Shown here piece by piece: positions 42,634 through 52,200 of a stretch of 64,000 nucleotides of DNA. The notes under the pieces are model-generated. The model was not told the DNA's origin. It searched no databases and was given only the letters and a program-made list of their open reading frames with translations. Each line of letters starts with the position of its first letter. The stretch's first letter is position 1. The position numbers and the translations under genes are program-made. Source of the DNA: Sphingomonas sp. Y38-1Y (GTDB lineage: Bacteria; Pseudomonadota; Alphaproteobacteria; Sphingomonadales; Sphingomonadaceae); contig NZ_CP135916.1 of the NCBI RefSeq assembly GCF_032391395.1, forward strand, positions 2,759,001-2,823,000. Direction: 5' to 3'.

Positions 42634-44061
42634 TCAGTAGCGCCGCGGTACGATGATCTCGACGCGCCGGTTCTGGGACTTGCCCTCCGCGCTGTCGTTG
42701 GAGGCGATCGGCACGCTCTCGCCCATCCCCTTCGTCGTCACCCGGCCGGGATCGGACAGCACCGACTTCAGGATGCCGCCGATCGTCTCGGCGCGCGCCT
42801 GGCTCAGCGCCATGTTGTCGGGGAAGCTCAGGTTCGACACCTTGTCGCTGTCGGCATGCCCCTCGACCAGGACGCTGCCCTGCTCTTCCTCGATCGCGCG
42901 GCCGATCCGCTCGAACAGCGCCTGCCGGCCGCTCTCGAGCTGGTCGGAGCCCGACTGGAACAGCTGGCCAACGGTGGTGCGGACACGCACGGTCTGCGCG
43001 TCCTCCTCGACCACCACCAGCTTCTGCGCGATCTCGGGCGCGAGGAATTGCTTGAGCTTCGAGGCCTGGGCGCTTTCCGCCGCGGGCATCGCCGCGCCGC
43101 TTCGCGACAGCGTCAGCGGATCGTCGGGGAAGATCGCCGCCAGCCGCTCGGACGGCGCATCCGCGCCCGACATGAGGAGAAGCCGCAGCACGATGTAGAT
43201 GACCAGCAGCAACGCCGCCGCCCCCGCCGCGGCCAGCGCGATCAGGCTCCAGAAGCCGCGGCGCTCGCGCGGTGCCTTCTCGCCCCGCCATTCGGGCGAC
43301 ACCTCGACCGACGACACGGTCCGCGTCTGCGGAATCGCCGAGTTGAGCCGCGACAGGATCTCGTGCAGCCGGCGCTTGCCGTCCGGCATGATGCGAAAGC
43401 GCCCCTCGAACCCCGTCGCCAGGCAGGCGTGATAGAGCTCGATCAGATCGGCATTTTGCGCCGGGTCGCGCAGCATGTCATCGACCAACTGCCAGAAACG
43501 GTCGCCGCCGATATTCTCCTGGAAGAAGCTGACGACCATCGATCGGCGCGCCCATTCGGCACCGTCGCTGCCCGCATGCGGCAGATTCTGCGCAACGTCG
43601 TCGATCGTCGCGCACACCGCATACTTGGCGCGCTGACGTGTCTCCTGCGGGTAATGCGGCGTGATCGCGCGGTCGAAGGCGGCGATCGCCTGCGTCGCCT
43701 GATTGTGGAACTGCGGCAGCGCCACGCGAACGCGCCCGCCGCGAACGCTGGCGGCGAGGGCCAGGACCGGCCCGGCCTCCGCCAGCAGGATGTTGCGCAC
43801 TTGGCGCGGGGTGGCCGGCAGCGGCACGTCGTCCTCGGCCAGCCGCGAGGGGGCGAGGTTGGACGGCGGCGCATAGGCTTGCGGCGCGGCAGCAGGCGGC
43901 GGTGCGTAGGCGGGGGGCGGTGCGGGCGGCTGCGGCGGGCCCCAACTGGCCGGCGCGGGCGGCGGCGGCGCGGCGCCCGGCTGTTGCCCCTGACGAAGTC
44001 CCTGGAGCGGTGACGGTCGGAAGACCGTCTTGTTGCCGCCCCCACCGCCCCCTTCGCTCAT
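42634..44061 (-). CDS. tssL: T6SS protein TssL (DotU) with OmpA-like C-terminal domain
   Basis: 475 residues from ATG 44061 (MSEGGGGGGNKTVF), whose codon overlaps the tssK stop (ATGA). After a Pro-rich N-terminus comes the DotU domain (about 85-240), a membrane helix (FWSLIALAAAGAAALLLVIYIVLRLL), then an OmpA/Pal-type peptidoglycan-binding domain (VEGHADSDKVSN, NRRVEIIV), giving the extended TssL form that anchors the membrane complex to the cell wall. Paired with TssM next door. Confidence 0.94.
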   Translation of the reverse strand: MSEGGGGGGNKTVFRPSPLQGLRQGQQPGAAPPPPAPASWGPPQPPAPPPAYAPPPAAAPQAYAPPSNLAPSRLAEDDVPLPATPRQVRNILLAEAGPVLALAASVRGGRVRVALPQFHNQATQAIAAFDRAITPHYPQETRQRAKYAVCATIDDVAQNLPHAGSDGAEWARRSMVVSFFQENIGGDRFWQLVDDMLRDPAQNADLIELYHACLATGFEGRFRIMPDGKRRLHEILSRLNSAIPQTRTVSSVEVSPEWRGEKAPRERRGFWSLIALAAAGAAALLLVIYIVLRLLLMSGADAPSERLAAIFPDDPLTLSRSGAAMPAAESAQASKLKQFLAPEIAQKLVVVEEDAQTVRVRTTVGQLFQSGSDQLESGRQALFERIGRAIEEEQGSVLVEGHADSDKVSNLSFPDNMALSQARAETIGGILKSVLSDPGRVTTKGMGESVPIASNDSAEGKSQNRRVEIIVPRRY

Positions 44062-45398
44062 CGGTTCGCCCTCTTCACGCACCAGAGTTCAAGCTTGAGC
44101 TCGGGCCACTGCCCCGCGACGTGCAGGCCCAGGGCAGGCGCGGAGGCGAAGTCGCGCCAGTCGGCGGAGCCCCGGTCGAGCTCGAAATAGACATAGCCGG
44201 GCAGCACGCGAAGCTGCGGCGGGGGGGTGGGCGTGTGGCGGAGCGGTACGCCGGGCAGCGCCGAATCGACGATCTGCCGCATCTTGGTCACCGACCCGAT
44301 CTTCGCGACGGACGGGAACACCGCGCGGATCTCCTCGACCGGCGAGGCGGCATTCACCGCGAGATAGAAATAGCCGGTGGTGTAAAGGTGATGATCGGTG
44401 ATCTTGGAGACATAGGCGCCCGGCCCGGCGAGCTCGAGCGGCAGCCGGATCGCCGACCGGTCGAACACCGCCGACAGCATCGACTGGAGCAGGTCGATGA
44501 CCGGGTCGAAGCAGAGCTGCGGGTTCTCATGGTCGTAGCGCGGCAGCGGCGGCGGCTTGCGGTCGGGCCGCACCAGTGTCGCCAGCTCGCCCGCCATCGA
44601 CACGAAGCACTCGAACAATCGCTCGGGATGCACCATCGGCAATCCGCCGAGATGCTGGAGCACCGGCACCCAGCGATTGAGCGCCTGGAGGAGGAGGAAG
44701 CTCGCGAACGTCTCCGCGCCGCCATCGGTCGCCTCGACCGCGCGCAGCGCCAGTTCCTCGGCGCGCTGCTCGGCGCGGCCCAGAATGTCGGTCGCCGCCC
44801 CGCGCAGCCGCGGCGCCGCGTCGAAGTCGAGTGTCGGCGCGATGTAGCGGTCGTCGAGCATCACCCGCCCGTTCGCGACCTCCCGCACGCGCGCCGCGCC
44901 TAGCACGATCCGGCCATAGGTCTGGTCGCGGGTCACGCCGAAGCGCAGGTTCGGGCGCCCGAACGCGATCGGCTCGCTCACCCGCTCGTCGGCATAGGCG
45001 TCTAGCACCTCGCCCTCCTCGACGACGAAGCGCGCGTCGAACGATCGTGCCTCGACGTCCTTGAATTCGGTCGCGCCGGGCTGGCGTGCGGGCAGTGTCA
45101 GCGAAACGACGGCATCGCGCGCATCACCCGGCACGTCGAGCGGTTCGGGCGGCGGCAGCATGTCCGGAATGGCGAATGGCGTGCCGTCCGGCATCACCCC
45201 GCTGGCGCGTGCGACGCCGAACTTGCCCAGTGAAGCCAAGTCCTCATCTATGACGAGTTCAGTAAAGCCCCATGCCCAGGGCCGAACGCTATCGACGCGG
45301 TCACGAAGCTGACCGTCGAAAAAACGATCCTGTGCCTGGAAATGCTGTGGCCGGAGGAACATCCCCTCATGCCAAGCGACACGATTCCTGCCCGACAT
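44058..45398 (-). CDS. tssK: T6SS baseplate subunit TssK
   Basis: 446 residues starting MSGRNRVAWHEGMFLRPQHFQAQDR, the near-invariant TssK opening; the central and C-terminal regions (PLPRYDHENPQLCFDP, YYFELDRG-like blocks) match. TssK joins the baseplate to the TssL-TssM membrane complex. First gene of the operon, with the promoter in the 112-base divergent gap shared with the M23 peptidase. tssA, B, C, E, F, G, H, hcp and vgrG are not present in the window. Confidence 0.95.
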   Translation of the reverse strand: MSGRNRVAWHEGMFLRPQHFQAQDRFFDGQLRDRVDSVRPWAWGFTELVIDEDLASLGKFGVARASGVMPDGTPFAIPDMLPPPEPLDVPGDARDAVVSLTLPARQPGATEFKDVEARSFDARFVVEEGEVLDAYADERVSEPIAFGRPNLRFGVTRDQTYGRIVLGAARVREVANGRVMLDDRYIAPTLDFDAAPRLRGAATDILGRAEQRAEELALRAVEATDGGAETFASFLLLQALNRWVPVLQHLGGLPMVHPERLFECFVSMAGELATLVRPDRKPPPLPRYDHENPQLCFDPVIDLLQSMLSAVFDRSAIRLPLELAGPGAYVSKITDHHLYTTGYFYLAVNAASPVEEIRAVFPSVAKIGSVTKMRQIVDSALPGVPLRHTPTPPPQLRVLPGYVYFELDRGSADWRDFASAPALGLHVAGQWPELKLELWCVKRANR

Positions 45399-45510
45399 GC
45401 CCCATTCCCCCCGCCGCACTTTAAGCACAGCTTTCGTCCAGGCAAAAGCCGCGTTATCGTGACCGGTGGGGGAAAAGCGGTCGATGGTCGGCCGCGCGGG
45501 GGGATGCGCG

Positions 45511-46896
45511 ATGGCCGATCAACCGGGCGCCGACGCGCCGTCGTTCGATCCGCGCAGCTGGGTTGCGGCTGCACCCGCGAGTGACGGCACGTCCTTCGAT
45601 CCGCGAAGCTGGGCCGGGCCGCCATCGACGCCGGCGCCGCCTGCCGCCGGGCCGCGCGATCGCACGCGCTGGCTGGCGGGGGGGAGCGCCGCGCTGATCC
45701 TCGCGGCCGGCGCGCTCACGGCGCGGAGCCAGCGTGTCGACGCGCCGCAAACACCGGCTCCGACCGTCGCCGCGCCGGTCGCGACCGGCGAGGATGCGCC
45801 GCCCGCCAGCCGCCGAACGCTCAACATCGGCGGCGTGGCCGAGCTGCCCGACACGCTCGTCGCCGCGGGCGTCGTCCCCTCCGACACGGCCACCGCCGCA
45901 AAGGCCGCGATGGCGGCGCTGGGCGAAGCGGCGGGCGAGATCCGGCTGGAGATCGACCTGGTCGGTGCCGCCCCTAATGCGCGCCTCACCCGCCTTGCCG
46001 CCACGCGCGGCGATGGCGCGGGCGTGACGCTGCTCGCCAAGGCGGGCGGCGGCTATGCCGAACAGCGCGTCGCCGCCCAGCTGGAGACGCGGGTCAAGGT
46101 CGTGCGCGGCGAGCTCGATGCCGAGAGCTTCTACACCTCGGCGGTCGCGGCGGGGGTGACCGACAGCCTGATCGACGACTTCGCCAACGCCTTCTCGTTC
46201 GACTTTGACCTTCAACGGGAGGTCGCGCCCGGCGACATCTTCGAGGTTGCGTTCGAGCAGGACTACAATCCCAGCGGCGATCCCTCGGGGGCGCCCCGCC
46301 TCCTCTACGTGTCGCTCAGCACCGCCAAGAAGGCGCGCGCGCTCTACCGCTTCCTTGCGCCCGGCGAGACCGAACCCGGCTGGTTCGACGGCAATGGCGC
46401 GAGCACCGTGCGGTCGCTGATGCGCACCCCCGTCGACGGCGCGCGGATCAGCTCGACCTTCGGGTTCCGCAAGCATCCGATCCTGGGCTACCAGAAGCTT
46501 CACAAGGGCACCGACTTCGCCGCGCCGATCGGCACGCCGATGTACGCCGCGGGCGACGCCACGGTCGAGGTCGCGGCGCCGCGCGGGGCGGCGGGCAATT
46601 TCGTGATCCTGCGCCACGACAATGGCTGGCAGACGCGGTACATGCACCTCAACCGCTTCGCCCCCGGCCTGGTGCCCGGCGCGCGCTGGCGGCAGGGGCA
46701 GCAGATCGGCGAAGTCGGGACGACCGGCCGCTCGACTGGCCCGCACCTTCACTACGAGGTCTGGATCGACGGCGCCCCCGTCGATCCGCAGAGTATCGAG
46801 ACAGGCACGGGCAAGACGCTGGCGGCCGATGCGATGGCGGCGTTCCGGCGCGAGCGTGACCGGATCGACTCGGCGCGCGCCGATCAGGCGAGCTGA
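45511..46896 (+). CDS. M23 family metallopeptidase (LytM-type) beside the T6SS
   Basis: 461 residues from ATG 45511. A short cytosolic N-terminus with two copies of an FDPRSW motif (FDPRSW-x13-FDPRSW) precedes a membrane anchor (WLAGGSAALILAAGALTA); then come a linker domain of about 200 residues and a C-terminal M23 domain with the zinc residues in GFRKHPILGYQKLHKGTDFAAP and HLHYEVWIDG. M23 enzymes cut peptidoglycan crosslinks, and several T6SS loci encode such an enzyme to open the wall for the apparatus. Divergent from tssK and convergent with the CPBP gene (overlap of 13 bases). Confidence 0.88.
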   Translation: MADQPGADAPSFDPRSWVAAAPASDGTSFDPRSWAGPPSTPAPPAAGPRDRTRWLAGGSAALILAAGALTARSQRVDAPQTPAPTVAAPVATGEDAPPASRRTLNIGGVAELPDTLVAAGVVPSDTATAAKAAMAALGEAAGEIRLEIDLVGAAPNARLTRLAATRGDGAGVTLLAKAGGGYAEQRVAAQLETRVKVVRGELDAESFYTSAVAAGVTDSLIDDFANAFSFDFDLQREVAPGDIFEVAFEQDYNPSGDPSGAPRLLYVSLSTAKKARALYRFLAPGETEPGWFDGNGASTVRSLMRTPVDGARISSTFGFRKHPILGYQKLHKGTDFAAPIGTPMYAAGDATVEVAAPRGAAGNFVILRHDNGWQTRYMHLNRFAPGLVPGARWRQGQQIGEVGTTGRSTGPHLHYEVWIDGAPVDPQSIETGTGKTLAADAMAAFRRERDRIDSARADQAS

Positions 46897-47699
46897 GGGG
46901 CGGGCAGCGACGGTCGCCTGAACGCATCGATCGCCAGCGGCACGACGATCGCCAGCAGCGCGAACGTCATCGCCAGGCTGGCGTTGAGCCCCTCTTCCGA
47001 CCCGCCCCACACCCCTGCGCCGACCAGGTCGAAGTCGCGGATCGCACCAAAGCCGCCAAGACCGGGATTGGGGTCGAGCCCGAGCACGAGCTGCTCCCCC
47101 GCATTCCAGACGAGATGCGCAAGCGTCGATGCGGCGATCCCCCCGCCCCGCGCCGCCAGCAGCCCGAACCACAATCCGCCGAGCAGCAGATTGAACAGCG
47201 TCAGCGGCGTCCGCGCACCGCCCAGCAGGTGCAGCCCGGCAAACGCCGCCGCACCCACGCCGATCGCCGCCGCAAGCCCCCAACCCTTCGCCAGCACCGG
47301 CTGAAGCCAGCCGCGGAAGAACGCCTCCTCGCCCAGCACCTGCACCGCGACCGCGACAATCCCGACCAGCGCCAGCGACGCTCCGCCGCCACCGGTCAGC
47401 GTGCCTGCGATCGAGACGAACGCGACCGCACTCGCCAGCCCGGCCAGGCCGAGCGCTGCGCCAAGCCCGGCGCCGCCACCGAACGTCAGTGCATTACCAC
47501 CCGTCATCCGAGCACCCGTCGCAGCAACGCCGATCATCACGCCGAACACGACGATCGTGAACGTCGCCTCGATGCCAGCGTCACCCAGCCCCAGTCCCGC
47601 GATCGGCCCCGCGATCAGATGCGGAAGGCCGAGCACCATCGCCGCCATCAGCGCGATCGAGGCGGCAAGCGTCGCGGCGGCGCGGACGCCCGCGGTCAT
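46884..47699 (-). CDS. CPBP family intramembrane glutamic endopeptidase
   Basis: 271 residues, about eight membrane segments. The EExxxR motif (EEAFFRG), a His-containing segment (FAGLHLLGG) and HLVWN supply the catalytic Glu and His of the CAAX-protease/bacteriocin-processing group. Last gene of the six-gene minus-strand run; its ATG overlaps the preceding lipoprotein's stop (ATGA). CPBP proteins process or protect against peptides in other bacteria; here it could process a product of the operon. The substrate is unknown. Confidence 0.88.
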   Translation of the reverse strand: MTAGVRAAATLAASIALMAAMVLGLPHLIAGPIAGLGLGDAGIEATFTIVVFGVMIGVAATGARMTGGNALTFGGGAGLGAALGLAGLASAVAFVSIAGTLTGGGGASLALVGIVAVAVQVLGEEAFFRGWLQPVLAKGWGLAAAIGVGAAAFAGLHLLGGARTPLTLFNLLLGGLWFGLLAARGGGIAASTLAHLVWNAGEQLVLGLDPNPGLGGFGAIRDFDLVGAGVWGGSEEGLNASLAMTFALLAIVVPLAIDAFRRPSLPAPQLA

Positions 47700-48364
47700 G
47701 CCCGAAGCGCGTTGGCGATGACGGGTACGCTGCCGAGCGGACCGAAGCGGCCGACCTGTTGCCCCTCCTCGCTGACCGACGGGAAGGCCATGCGCGGCCC
47801 CTCGCTCGTTTCGACACTCTTGGCCATCGCCTCCACCCCCGGCCGGCCGACGAACCAGCCAAGCTCGAAGAAAACGGGCAGCTCACGCCGCTGCGGCACC
47901 GGCGGCCGCTCGAACTTGCGATAGGGTTCGTCGCCGACCAGCGGCAGCGACGCGGTCACCCGCCGCTCGATCCGCTCGCCCGGCGCGATCCGCGTCGGCA
48001 CTGGAACATTGAGCGCGTTGACGAACATGCCCGGAGGTGCCGCATGGAAGCGCGCGGTCAGCACCGCCTCCCCTTCCCCCACGAAGACCCAGGGGCGGTT
48101 CCGCATCGGCAGCTTGCCGCCGGCGGCAGGGTCATGGATGCCGTCCAGCAGGAAGATCGCCTCGCTCCCCGTCGCACGCGCTTCGTAGCTCAGCACCAGA
48201 GCGTCGGCCTCGACCGCCAGCGCGACGCGCACCGACAATCCCTGGAACTCCTTGGCCACCGTCATCGGCTTTTCCATCCTTCGTTGCGCGGCATCGCCCG
48301 CCTTGCCGCAACCGCCGAGCATCGGCCACAGCAGCGCGCCCAGCACGGATCGCCGCGCCAGCAT
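47696..48364 (-). CDS. Lipoprotein of unknown function, PAAR-operon linked
   Basis: 222 residues from ATG 48364 (MLARRSVLGALLWPMLGGC), an Arg-Arg signal with a lipobox Cys. The mature part seems an immunoglobulin-like beta fold (LVLSYEARATGSEAIFLLDG, RIAPGERIERRVTASLP). Its ATG overlaps the stop of the PAAR-metallopeptidase gene by one base (TGATG), and its own stop overlaps the CPBP gene. Position directly after an effector gene and an envelope location make it a candidate immunity or export accessory protein; no family identification. Confidence 0.72.
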   Translation of the reverse strand: MLARRSVLGALLWPMLGGCGKAGDAAQRRMEKPMTVAKEFQGLSVRVALAVEADALVLSYEARATGSEAIFLLDGIHDPAAGGKLPMRNRPWVFVGEGEAVLTARFHAAPPGMFVNALNVPVPTRIAPGERIERRVTASLPLVGDEPYRKFERPPVPQRRELPVFFELGWFVGRPGVEAMAKSVETSEGPRMAFPSVSEEGQQVGRFGPLGSVPVIANALRA

Positions 48365-49215
48365 CAGTAATAGCGCCGCTGCGGTTGCGGCGGGTCCCAT
48401 TCGGCGCGGATGCTGTTCTCCGAATAGGGCGTCGCCGCGTCGTTATAGGGCGGGATGCCCGCGGTACGGACTTCCTCGGCAATGTAATGATTGTAGCCGC
48501 TGGGGTGCGTGGGATCGACGAGGTGGTCGTTCTGCACCTTGGCCATGCTCGCTTCACCGCGCGCGACGTGGGTGGCATGCGTCATCTCGTGCCCCAGGAT
48601 GACGCCCGGCGGGGCGTTCATCCACGGCTCGCTGCCGTCGTACATGGTCGATGGATTGGGGTTCCACCGCACCGTCGATCCGCTGCCCGTCCCGTCGGTC
48701 GCGCCCGAACCGAAATCGCCGCAGCTGTCGCCGCCAGGCGCCGACTCCAGGATCGTCACCGGCTTGCCCGTCGCTTGCAGGTCGGCGAGCATCTTCGCGC
48801 CCGACGGCGTCGCCGCGATCGCCGCCATCGCGCGCAGCGTCGCCTCGACGAACTCGGGCGTGCCGCGGACGGTGACGTTGGGGAAGACCTGCACCATCGT
48901 CGGCGGTGCGGCGCCGCCCGCCATACCGATCAGCACGGTGAACATGCCCATGACGATCACGCCGCCATGCGCCGTCATGTCGAGGATGCGCGCGGCCGGG
49001 CTGCCGCTGACGATGGTCGTGAAGGCGCCGGTCGCGATGACGTCGGGCGGGCCGACACAAACGCACATGTCGCCGATCCGCGCCTGCGGCATCGCACCGG
49101 TCAGCACCGTCGGCGCGCAAGGCCCCGACACCGGTCCGCCGACATGCGGGACGATGCCCGTCACCATCGGACAGACGTGCATGTCGCCGATGCGTGCCGC
49201 GGGAAAGCCGACCAC
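48364..49215 (-). CDS. PAAR-domain protein with M91-like HExxH metallopeptidase domain (probable T6SS effector)
   Basis: 283 residues from GTG 49215 (MVGFPAARIGDMHVCPMVTG); the upstream extension of the frame runs into the CHAT gene and is rejected. Residues 1-95 are a PAAR domain, built of repeated PxARIGDM turns, with hydrophobic strands (MGMFTVLIGMAGGAAPP) following. The C-terminal half has ILGHEMTHATHVARGE, a gluzincin-like HExxH (His209, Glu210, His213) of the type seen in M91 (NleD) toxins, then EEVRTAGI. PAAR proteins cap the VgrG spike, so this is a likely spike-borne protease toxin. Its gene starts 11 bases after the CHAT gene. Confidence 0.82.
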   Translation of the reverse strand: MVGFPAARIGDMHVCPMVTGIVPHVGGPVSGPCAPTVLTGAMPQARIGDMCVCVGPPDVIATGAFTTIVSGSPAARILDMTAHGGVIVMGMFTVLIGMAGGAAPPTMVQVFPNVTVRGTPEFVEATLRAMAAIAATPSGAKMLADLQATGKPVTILESAPGGDSCGDFGSGATDGTGSGSTVRWNPNPSTMYDGSEPWMNAPPGVILGHEMTHATHVARGEASMAKVQNDHLVDPTHPSGYNHYIAEEVRTAGIPPYNDAATPYSENSIRAEWDPPQPQRRYY

Positions 49216-49226
49216 GCGCCCGACCC

Positions 49227-52200
49227 CTACCGCGCCGCGGTCCGCACGGGCTGCGTCAGCAACGGCTTGGTCGCGTCGCCGACGACGAAGTACGGCGCCC
49301 AGTAGAAGGGGTGGGAGTATTGCGGCTGCTTCATCAGCAGGCGCTGCGCGTCCTGAAGCGAGGTACCGATCGTCTGCGTCCGCGCGGCGGTATAAAAAGC
49401 GCGGATGAAGTCCTGGCTCTCCTGCTCGGCCGAGACCTGCCAATAGGTCGCGAGCACCGCGCGCGCATTGGCGGTCAGGAACGCGCGCACGAGCCCCTCC
49501 AGCGTCGAGCCCGCCTCCTCCTGCCCCGACGCACGCGCCAGCCCCTCGTCGCGCACGCCCGACGCGGTGTCGCAGGCCGACAGGACGACCAGGTTCGCAT
49601 CGAGCCGCAGCGCCGCAATCTCGGAAAAGCTCAGCAGCCCGTCCGAATTGGCGTCGCCGAACGAGGTGACCAGCGCAGGCGGCGACTTCGCGCAACCCCA
49701 CACGCCCTCCTCAAGGCCGTGGGTGGCGAAGTGCAGCACCTGATACTGGTTGAGGTCGCCGCGCGTCTCGATCGCGGTGTCGCTGAAGCTCGCGTCGATC
49801 AGCATTGGCGCCTGCGGCACGCCCAGCGCATCGGCCGCGAGGCGAAGCTCGGTCGCGGGGATCGGCTTGAACTCGCGCGAGAGCGCAGCAAGCTCGGTAT
49901 AGGGCACCGAGCAGCCGAAGCCGACGCTGACCGTCCGCGCATTGCCGTCACCCGGCGGCGGCGCCTGATGCTCGCCGAAACCCATGAACGGATTCCGCGC
50001 AGCCGACGGCGGCAGCGCACGCGCAACGAGGAAGGAACGCGGCGACACCGCGTTTGAGATCGTCGTCGTCGCGGCCAGGAACGCGGTCTGGCTGAAGTCG
50101 AAGCCGCTCGGCCGCTTCGCCGCCGGGTCGAAGCGCGTGACGAGCGCGCCGACCGGCAATTTCTGGAGCGGGCCGCCCGGATCGACGACCAGCGCCTTGG
50201 TCGCGGTGATCGCCTCATAGGCGGGGCCGGTGATGAGGCGATAGAGCACGTGCGCCTTGGCATCGGCGAACGCGACCAGCGTGCCCTCCGTGGCGACCCG
50301 CCCGTCGATCGAGGCGCGGACATCGGCGGCGAGCTGGTTGAGGTCGGCCACCGCCTTGCTCGATCCCGCCACGCGATAGGCAAAGGCGCGATCGGCATCG
50401 ACGAACAGGCCATAGGCGCGCGTGCCGAACTGGACGATCTTGAGATAGCCTTCGCCCGGCTTCAGCGCGCCGCGGATGTCGGCGATCGTCGCGGGCCGGT
50501 CGTCGACCGATCGGAAGCGCGGATCGGCGGCGAGCTGGTTGTCGATCGCGAGCAACCGCGCCTCGGCATCGGCGCGCTGGCGTTCGAGCTCGACGGGCGT
50601 CGCGACCGGCGCGTCACCGGCGCCGGACGACGCGCCGCCGGTCGAGATGGCATAGCGCAGCCGCGTGATCTCGCGCTCCAATTCGGCGCGGTCGCGCACC
50701 TTGACGCCGATCGCCGGGTCAGCGGTGACCACCGTCTGGATCTGGCTCAGCTGCCGCGCCACCGCCGGCTCGCCGGTGGCCTGCATCGCGCGAAAGAAGC
50801 GCTCGAACGTGTCGGCCTGCGGCGTCCCGCTCGCCTCAGCGACGAGCAGGTCGAAATAGCCCTCGATCCCGACCGGCGGAGCCGTGCCCGTCGCCCCCGC
50901 GGCGATCAGCGCATCGACGGCCTCGGCATATTCGCGGCGCGCCGCGTCCTTGTCCGCGCCCGATGCTGCGAACACTGCCGCGCGCTCCAACCGCGCTTCG
51001 GCGATCGCGGGCTCGGTGCCCGTGCCGGCGGTCGCGAGCGCGCCGGTGCGCAGCTCGGCGAGTGCCGCATCGAACGCCCCCAGCGCCTTCGACCAGTTCC
51101 GCTCGCGCGCCGCCAGCCGCCCGCGCTGCCGGGCGATCCGCGCGCCCAGCCACATCACCTGTGCCCGGTCGATCCGCTCGCCGCGAATCGGCGCATAGCT
51201 GCGCTCCGCCGCCGCCAGCGCGCGTTCGGCCCCCGGTGCGTCGCCGAGCGACAGCAGCGCGACGCTGCGCGCCCAATTGGCCTGCGCGTCAAGGACGAGT
51301 TGCTCGAGCTCGGCCGTGTCCGGCACCGACACGGCGCGCGAGATGTCCTGCGGCCGCTCGCCCGACCGGTTGAGCACGCGGACGAAAGCGGGGTCGTTGA
51401 GCGGATCGGCCGCGCCGACGCCCGTCACCGTCAGCCTGTCGAGCGCCGCCAGCGCCGGCCGGAACTGGCGCCGGTTGAGCAGGTCGAGCGCGCGATACGT
51501 GTCGCGCTTGCGGATCAGGAACGGGGTCGCCGCGGCGGGATCGCTCGCCATCAGCGCCTCGGCGCGGGCGAAATGTTCTTCCGCGCTGCCACCGAAGTTG
51601 ATGTTCGAATCCGCCAGCGCGGCCTCCAGCAGCAGGCCCACGCGCGTCTGCGCCGGCGCGTCGGCCGGCAATCGGCTCAACGCGTCGTTGAGCACGCGCG
51701 ACGCCTCGACATGCAGGCCCTTGTGGTTGAAGCCGATCCCCTGCGCGAGGGCGAGCGGCGCATCGAACCCGCCCGCCGCCGCCTGTTCCCCGCTCTGGAG
51801 CGGCGTCAGCGTCGCGAGATCGAGGCTGCTCGTCGTTACGCGCCCGGGATCACCGCCGGGCGCCTGCGTCCCCGCGACGATCGCCGCCGCTTCCTCCAGC
51901 GGCCCGGCGAGCGCGGGCGTGGCGGTGGCAACGAGGATGCGGCCACCCGACAGCGGCTGCTCGATTGCGATCGTCTCGGTCCCCAGCGACTTGTCGAAGC
52001 AGCGGCGCGCGCTTGCCCGGCCGCTTCGCAAAGTCACTGCGACCGGCGCGGCACAGGCGAGCTGCGCATCCAGCGCGCCGCGCCGCGCCGCGGTCGTCAC
52101 GCGGATCGCCCCCAGCGGCCGCGCGGCGGCGACGTTGCGACAGGTGACGAGCCAGGAATAGTCGAACAGGTCGGGCGCCGCCGCGTCGCGCCACTGCCGC

